Part shown: one piece after another, positions 58,456 through 64,000 of the stretch
Numbering within the stretch: the stretch's first letter is position 1
How the letters are laid out: each line of letters starts with the position of its first letter
Assembly: GCA_010909165.1 (NCBI GenBank)
Contig: MU008177.1
Location: 1 to 64,000 of the forward strand
Origin: Anthoceros angustus
Taxonomy: Eukaryota; Streptophyta; Anthocerotopsida; Anthocerotales; Anthocerotaceae
Direction of reading: 5' to 3'
DNA: 64,000 bases
Program-made: the position numbers and the translations under genes
The notes under the pieces: model-generated
Seen by the model: only the letters and a program-made list of their open reading frames with translations
The model's database searches: none
Told to the model about the DNA's origin: nothing

Positions 58456-60660
58456 AGTGCAGAGGCGGAGGCCCGCCCGGGCCCGGAGCAAGAGGGTCCG
58501 GGAGGAGGACGACTAGGAGGGAATTCACCATACGCCTGAGCGGACCTCGCCACCTAGGGAAGTGTGGAGGACATCCCCGCTTCTCTCCCCGGTGCCCCCA
58601 CCGAGCAGGCAGGAAGAGGCGCCACAGATGAGTTGGCGGTTCCAGCCCCAGGGGCGAGCCAACAACAACGACAAACCGCCGAGGCGGAGGAGGCGAGGCT
58701 CGTGAAGGCGGAAGACGCACCAACGAAGACCAGACAAGACCTGCCTTGCCTCGCCAACGAGTGCAAGAAGTGAGGAGGAGGCGGAGAAGGAGGCGGAGAA
58801 GGAGGCGGAGGAGGCGGGCGGAGGCCAGCGGCAGCCCGAGCTGTCGCATCCCCGAGGAGAGGCAAAGGGCTGCCCCGACCCTTCACCACCTCCGAGCCCT
58901 GTGAGGAGAAGAGCGGAGAAGGAGTTAGCGCCAAGAGGGCCAAGGAAGGCGAGGCTGGACTACCAAGACCAGACTTAAGGGTCATTAGGTCCGAGAGCCC
59001 CGACTCGCCCGGATCTCAGATGGTAGTCCTTGACGGACCAGAGATGCCCGCTACTACGCCGACTTCCGGCATCTCAACCGGCCGGAAGAACGCTCTAGCT
59101 ACCGCCATGGACGGTATGCTTTGGGGCCTCACAATGGAGAAGACCCAAGAAGTGGAGGCCACCCGGAGGATGGTGGAACTTCAAGGGCAGGTAGAGGCGG
59201 CCCGGATAAGAAGAAGGCGGAGTCCCTCGCCCGAATCGAGGAGGGAAAACGCCGGGAGGCGGAGCGGGAGGTCCGGACGGTTCAAAGAAGACCGACTAAG
59301 ACCCTTCACCAGGCACCTGAAGGCAGTGCAGGAGGCCCAAGCACGGGCTGAAGACCTCTACAAACGGAGGGAGGAAGCGCAGAAGGAGGCGGAGGAGGTC
59401 GTGGCGGGCGGAGGCGGAGCGGAGGGACGAGAGCTCGGCTAGTTCAACACTGGCGTGAGGCTCGGTGAAGGCGGCGCGGAGGCGGAGGCGGAAGCCGGCT
59501 AAGGTCGGCAGGATCACTGGCGTGATCGGGCCGGTGGAGGAGGCGAGTGCTGCCATGACTAACTGGCCGAACAGTGGCAGGAACAGGCGGCCGTGAAGAA
59601 GAAATGGAGGCCGGCACCGGGAAATAGGGGACCTCTCAGTGCAAATTGCCGAAGCAGAGGCGGAGGCGGAGGCGAAGAAGAAGTGAGTCCCTCGAATCGA
59701 GGCCGGGAGGCGGAGGCGGGAGGTCCGGACTCGAGGTCCGGACCACGAGGTCCGGACCAAGACCCTAATTTGTCACAGTGAGCGTCTTGAGAGGCCCAAG
59801 CACGGGCTGAAGACCTCTGCAAGCGGAGGAGGCGGAAGGAGGCGGAGGAGGGTCGTGGCGGGCGGAGGCTTGCGGCCCCGACTGGCGGCTAGACCAACAC
59901 AAAGCGTGAGGCTCGGTGAAGGCGGCGCGGAGGAGGCGGCTAAGGTCGGCCAAGGATCACTGGCGTGATCGGGCCGGTGGAGGAGGAGCGGGGTGGCAGC
60001 TAACTACAGAAGGCAGAGCGGTAGCAGACAAGCAGGCGAGCCGTGAAGAAGAAATGGAGGCCGGCACCGGGAAATAGGGGACCTCGTGCAGTGCGAGCGA
60101 GAGGAGGCGGCGGAGGCGGAAGGCGGCAAGGACACCACAGGCGCAACTCAAGGCGTCGGAGCAACACAGGATTCTCAATGGGAGAATCAAGACTTCGAGC
60201 AGAGATAGAGCGCTCGCAAAGAGCCGGAAGAGAATAGGCGGCGATCAAGGAGTTGGAGCGTCGCTAAGGAGCCGGAGGAAGCTAGGGAGCCGGCGGAGAT
60301 ACCGCCCGCCTGGAGAAGGAAGTGGCGACCTCGGGTAAGGATGAGCGGAGGGGAGAGCTGGAGGAGGAGCGAGGCTTGCTCCGTTGCGGGAGGCGGAGGA
60401 GGCCAGCTCCATGGCAAATCGGGTGGAGCTAGCAGCGAGGAGGAGGAGCACGTCGAGCAAAGGCTGCGGGAAGTGTCGGAGGCCGCCTTGGCGGCATCAG
60501 TCTGCCCGGCCGGTTGGCGAGCCTGGCGTGAGACGATCCAGCAAAGCCGGACAACACGCCCATGCTTGAGCACCTCTGGAGGAGGAGGCTGGGTGCTCCG
60601 GGCCCATGTGGAGGAGGCAATTCAACAAGTCGATTCGGACTTTGCCTACTACTGCTGAGC
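58456..60660 (+). pseudogene. B2 charged, coiled-coil-like region
   Basis: Frames such as 59020-59442 read AREEAQKEAEEVVAGG-like sequence after ARIRRRRSPSPESRRENAGR, with short runs of charged heptads. GGAGGCGG-type runs dominate the DNA. Partial repeats are seen: 'gtgaagaagaaatggaggcc' occurs at 59593, 60042 and 62221. It parallels the coiled-coil end of the A elements. Stops in all frames make it non-coding as it stands. Confidence 0.5.
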
Positions 60661-61014
60661 TCCTCAAGGCCTGGAGGCCTTGCGCCACCTCGGCGGTGGG
60701 CGGACTTCCAGACGGGTCGAAAGGAGGAGGCGAGGGAGGAAGGCCCCAGAGACCAGCCACTAGGACCTTAGGGCGCTTTTTGATGTGACAGCAGGTGAGC
60801 AGTGGAGGAGGCGGGGCAGGAAGGTCGGCCGGAGGTAAGCACTCACACCTCGGACGGAAGGAAGGGAGGAGGGCCACAGGAGGCCGTAGAAGGGCGCATC
60901 CAGGAAAACCGAACCAGGAGGGCTCGGTGGGTGAGCCATTGATAAAATGGGCGAGCCCGGTGCTCGTGGTCCGGACTTTGTCCTGACTCTGAAAGGCGGA
61001 CCCCAAGGTCCGCC

Positions 61015-61290
61015 TCCTGAAAGTCTGGACTCGAGGTCCGGACTCGAGGTCCGGACTCGAGGTCCGGACCACGAGGTCCGGACTCGAGGTCCGGACTCGA
61101 GGTCCGGACTCGAGGTCCGGACCACGAGGTCCGGACTCGAAAAGAAGAAGACCCAGGTCCGGACTCAGAAAGAAGACCGGACCACGAGGTCCGACCCAAA
61201 AAGGACCTAACGAGGTCCGGACTCGAAAAAGACCGGACCCGGTCCGGACCTTAGAAGACCGGACCTAGAGGTCCTAGACTGAGGTCGAGA
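61015..61290. repeat. GAGGTCCGGACTC tandem repeat array, copy 1
   Basis: About 14 copies of a 13-15 bp unit, many with the perfect palindrome GGTCCGGACC or its near form GGTCCGGACT. Units alternate with CGAG or CACGAG spacers. CpG density is very high. Confidence 0.92.
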
Positions 61291-61652
61291 TTGGACCACG
61301 AGGTCGACGGGGAGTAGAAGGAGCCACCAACCACCGATACAGCAACCATCTCTTAGAGGGCCATTGTACTGAGGCCCACCAAATGAGACAAGAGAAGATG
61401 GGAGGAGGACTTGGTGGTGACGCCTTCAAAGAACTGTCACGAGCTCGACAGAGTCCCGGGAGGTAGGGGCCCGCCTCGCGGATCATCCGATTGTGCGCTT
61501 GTCGTGGCTAGGGCTTGGGCCGCCAGTCAAAAATAGATCACCAAACCCCGGCCGTAGTAGATAGGCGGAGAAATAGTAGACGCCCACGATTAAGGCGCCT
61601 TTGGACCATCGGTGAGAATAGGGTGTAATAAAGACGCCGACCTTGGACGTAG

Positions 61653-61660
61653 TATAAGAG
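61653..61660 (+). promoter_or_regulatory. TATAAGAG box, copy 1 in element B2
   Basis: It sits 27 bp downstream of TAATAAAG and is followed by 'gtaaagtatctttct'. It is comparable to the boxes in A0, A1 and A2 although the rest of the sequence differs. Confidence 0.45.
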
Positions 61661-63199
61661 GGCTGGTGCTCTAGTAAAGTATCTTTCTCTTGGTGTTGAT
61701 GCGTTCCTCGCAGCCCTTGTGCGCCTTGCTAGCGTGAGTCCCGAGTCAAGCGATGCCCGGGAGACTGATCAAGGTCCTGGTGACGGACCCTAACGTGTGG
61801 TGGTGTGTGCAGGGAAGAGCGATCAAGGACCCTTGCTCGTCCCGAGCGGCAGCCCAGCGTCGGACGGACTGGAACGTGTGAGCCGGAGGGACTCCGGGAG
61901 GGTGTGTAGAGCCCGGACGGAGAAGCCTGGCAGAGCGACGGAGGAGGTCTGGACCGCGCAGCCACCCGCGATTTTCTCCAAGGACGATGAGTGTAGTGTG
62001 AATGGTGAGAGGAAGCGCAGAAGGAGGCGGAGGAGGGTCGAGGCGCGGAGAACGCCACGACCGCCGAGGCCGGCAACACCAAGCCGGGCGAGGCTCGTGA
62101 AGGCGGCGCGGAGGCGGAAGCCGGGCTAAGGTCGATCGATCACCGACGTGATCGAACCGTGGAGGGAGACGGGGTAGCCGCTGCAACTCAAGGCCGAACA
62201 GTGGCATGAGCAGCAAGAGCCGTGAAGAAGAAATGGAGGCCAAGACCCGGAAATAGGGGACCTGTGGTGCAACTGCAGAAGGAGGAGCGCAAGAGCCGGA
62301 AGGCAAGAAGACACCGAGCCGCAACTCCAAGACGCGGAGCAACACGGGATTCTCAACGGGAGAATCCAAGACTTCGAGCAGGAGATAGAGCGTCTCCAGC
62401 TTCGCTTGAAGACGGAGGAGAATAGGCGGCGATCCAAGGAGTTGGACGTCGCCAGGCTGAAGAAGGAGCTGGAGGAAGCTAGGAGCCGGGCGGAGATACC
62501 GGCCCGCCTGGAGAAGGAAGTGGCGACTGCAAGGATGAACGGAGGGACGAGAGCTCGGAGGAGGAGCAGAGGTCGCTTGTCCGATTATGGAGGCGAGGGG
62601 AGCGAAGCCCATGGCCAAACCGTGGAGCTACAACGACGGAGGAGGAGCAAGCAGCAAAGGCCGCAGGAGGTGTTTGAGGCCGCCTTGGCGGCATCAAGGA
62701 GTCCGCCCGGCCTGGGCTGGCAAGCCCGGCAAGGAGACGATCCAAAGAAGCCGACAACACGCCCAACTGCCGAGCACCTCTGGAGGAGGGAGTACCGGGT
62801 GCTCCGGGCCCATGTGGAGGAGGCAATTCAACAAGTCGATTCGGACTTTGCCTACTACCACGGAGCTCCTCAAGGCCTGGAGGCCTTGCGCCACCAGTGG
62901 ACGGACTTCCACGGTCAAGGAGGAGCGAGGGAGGAAGGCCCCGAGATAGACACGCCACGGGACCTTAGGAGCGCTTATTTGATGACGACAGCAGAAAAGC
63001 GAGGGGAGCATGGAGGAGCAGGACGCAGGAAGGCCGCTACCGAGGTAAGCACCACACCTCAAAGACGGAAGGAAGGGAGGAGGGCCCCGGGAGGCCGAGA
63101 AGGGCGATCCGGAAACCCGAACTACGGAGGGCTCTGCAGAGCCATTGATAAGTCCAATGGGGCGAGGCATGAGTCCGGACTTTGTCCTGACTGAAAGGC

Positions 63200-63480
63200 T
63201 GACCCCGAGGTCCGGACTGAAGAAGACCGGACCACGAGGTCGAGATTGGACCCCGAGGTCCGGACCACGAGGTCCGGACTCGAGGTCCGGACTCGAGGTC
63301 CGACTCAGAGACCGGACCTGAGGTCCGGACTCAGAGACCTGAGAGGTCCTGACCTAAGAAGACCGGACGAGGTCCGGACTGAAGAAGACCGACCTGATCC
63401 GGACTCAGAGAAGACTGACCTAGAGGTCCGACTGAGTCGAGATTGGACCCCGAGGTCCGAGTGGAGCAGAAGGAGCCACC
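63200..63480. repeat. GAGGTCCGGACTC tandem repeat array, copy 2
   Basis: The same unit as at 61015-61290, with more decayed members (for example 'gaggtcctgac', 'gacctgatccgg'). Confidence 0.9.
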
Positions 63481-63801
63481 AACCACCAAATCGTAACCAT
63501 CTCTTAGAGGGCCCACGACAAGGGCCCACCACGAGACAAGAGAGATGGGAGGAGGACTTGGTGGTGACCTGTCGCCGTCCGTAGCTCACCGACAGAGTCC
63601 CGGGAGGTAGGGGCCCGCCTCGCGGATCATCCGATTGGGTGCAGCTTGTCGTGGCTAGGGCTTAGCCGCCAAGGCGGAATCAGAGCAACCCCCACCACCG
63701 ACGGCGAGATAGGCGGAATAAGGAAATAGTAGGCGGCCGATGGGGCGCACCAGCCGCCATCACCTGTAATAGGTGTAATAAAGACGCCGACCTTGGGCGA
63801 G

Positions 63802-63809
63802 TATAAGAG
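63802..63809 (+). promoter_or_regulatory. TATAAGAG box, copy 2 in element B2
   Basis: The context is the same as at 61653: TAATAAAG upstream and 'agtaaagtatctttcttgg' downstream. Confidence 0.45.
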
Positions 63810-64000
63810 GGCCGAGGTCGCCTAGTAAAGTATCTTTCTTGGTGTTGATGCGCTTTCTCGCAGCCCTTGTGCGCTTCTGCTAACGTGAGTCCCGAGTCAT
63901 CGAAAGGTGCCCTGGGAGATCGATCAAGGTCCCGTGACGGACCCCAACGTGTGGTGGTGTGTGAAGAGCGATCAAGGACCCTTGCTCGCCCGAGCACCTC

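Larger units (their letters stand above)
57165..64000 (+). mobile_element. Element B2, runs off the window
   Basis: The left end is set where similarity to B1 begins ('ggaaatgagttgggttttgt'). It holds palindromic CGGAGT/CCGGAC motifs, a TATA-like 'gttataggtgtattcaccct' at about 57467, a gag-like frame (57661-58455), a long GGAGGCGG-rich acidic/basic region, two arrays of GGTCCGGACC repeats and two TATAAGAG boxes, the last parts duplicated with a period of 2150 bp. No polymerase domain is seen. Confidence 0.68.
59450..64000 (+). repeat. Tandem duplication with a 2150-bp period in element B2
   Basis: The blocks around 'taataaagacgccgacctt' (61626 and 63776), 'aattcaacaagtcgattcgg' (60620 and 62824) and the GGTCCGGACC arrays occur twice, about 2150-2200 bp apart. 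The right copy is cut by the window edge. Differences are mainly small indels. Confidence 0.88.

Noticed and set aside
61015-61290. Possible CRISPR-like array of regular short repeats
   Set aside because: Units of 13-15 bp are contiguous with no unique spacers and lie in a plant-type transposon.
1-64000. tRNA, rRNA or riboswitch genes
   Set aside because: I saw no tRNA cloverleaf-type box pairs, rRNA core sequence or known riboswitch motif by eye; a covariance-model scan would be decisive.

Overview
The window looks like nuclear DNA of a plant, most likely an early-diverging streptophyte (bryophyte, lycophyte or close algal relative). The evidence is three intact genes whose products read like land-plant orthologues and whose short GT-AG introns can be followed exon by exon: 40S ribosomal protein S3, the SKI2 RNA helicase and a PQ-loop amino-acid transporter. 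A telo-box lies in the ribosomal promoter, and there are plant-type Ty3/Gypsy, Ty1/Copia and PIF/Harbinger remains. I cannot name the species.

Layout. 1-2.8 kb: intergenic DNA with a 22-bp minisatellite. 2.8-11.1 kb: a divergent pair, RPS3 (minus, 2 exons) and SKI2 (plus, 25 exons, about 1389 aa, open throughout). 11.16-19.30 kb: a decayed Gypsy element with both LTRs, starting 40 bp after the SKI2 stop. 21.4-24.0 kb: a 12-exon PQ-loop gene. 25-32.7 kb: a repeat element (A0) carrying a nested insertion (A1) with a perfect 5-bp target duplication. 33.7-34.5 kb: non-LTR-type fragment with a 42-bp tandem repeat. 35.0-38.8 kb: an intronless CENP-O gene followed at once by the C-terminal part of a DExH helicase of the NIH type, broken and tandemly duplicated. 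39.6-41.6 kb: both genes of a decayed Harbinger transposon. 42.1-46.9 kb: a 150-bp tandem repeat, element B1, element A3 and a Copia remnant. 47-48.5 kb and 53.8-55.8 kb: two AT-rich pieces that were one locus before element A2 (48473-53776) inserted. They hold a two-exon secreted-peptide gene and a broken thymidine kinase. 55.9-64 kb: A4 fragment and element B2, which runs off the window.

The least ordinary content is the A/B element group. These elements have TG...CA ends with 5-bp target duplications, but I see no terminal direct repeats and no reverse transcriptase. They encode a gag-like or 'plant transposon protein'-like domain followed by coiled coil. They carry arrays of short palindromic repeats and, near the 3' end, a second TATA-like box (TATAAGAG). 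Kilobase-scale tandem duplications with many small indels recur in at least four unrelated decayed sequences here. The AT-rich island adds a candidate new secreted peptide and a virus- or bacteria-like thymidine kinase fragment.
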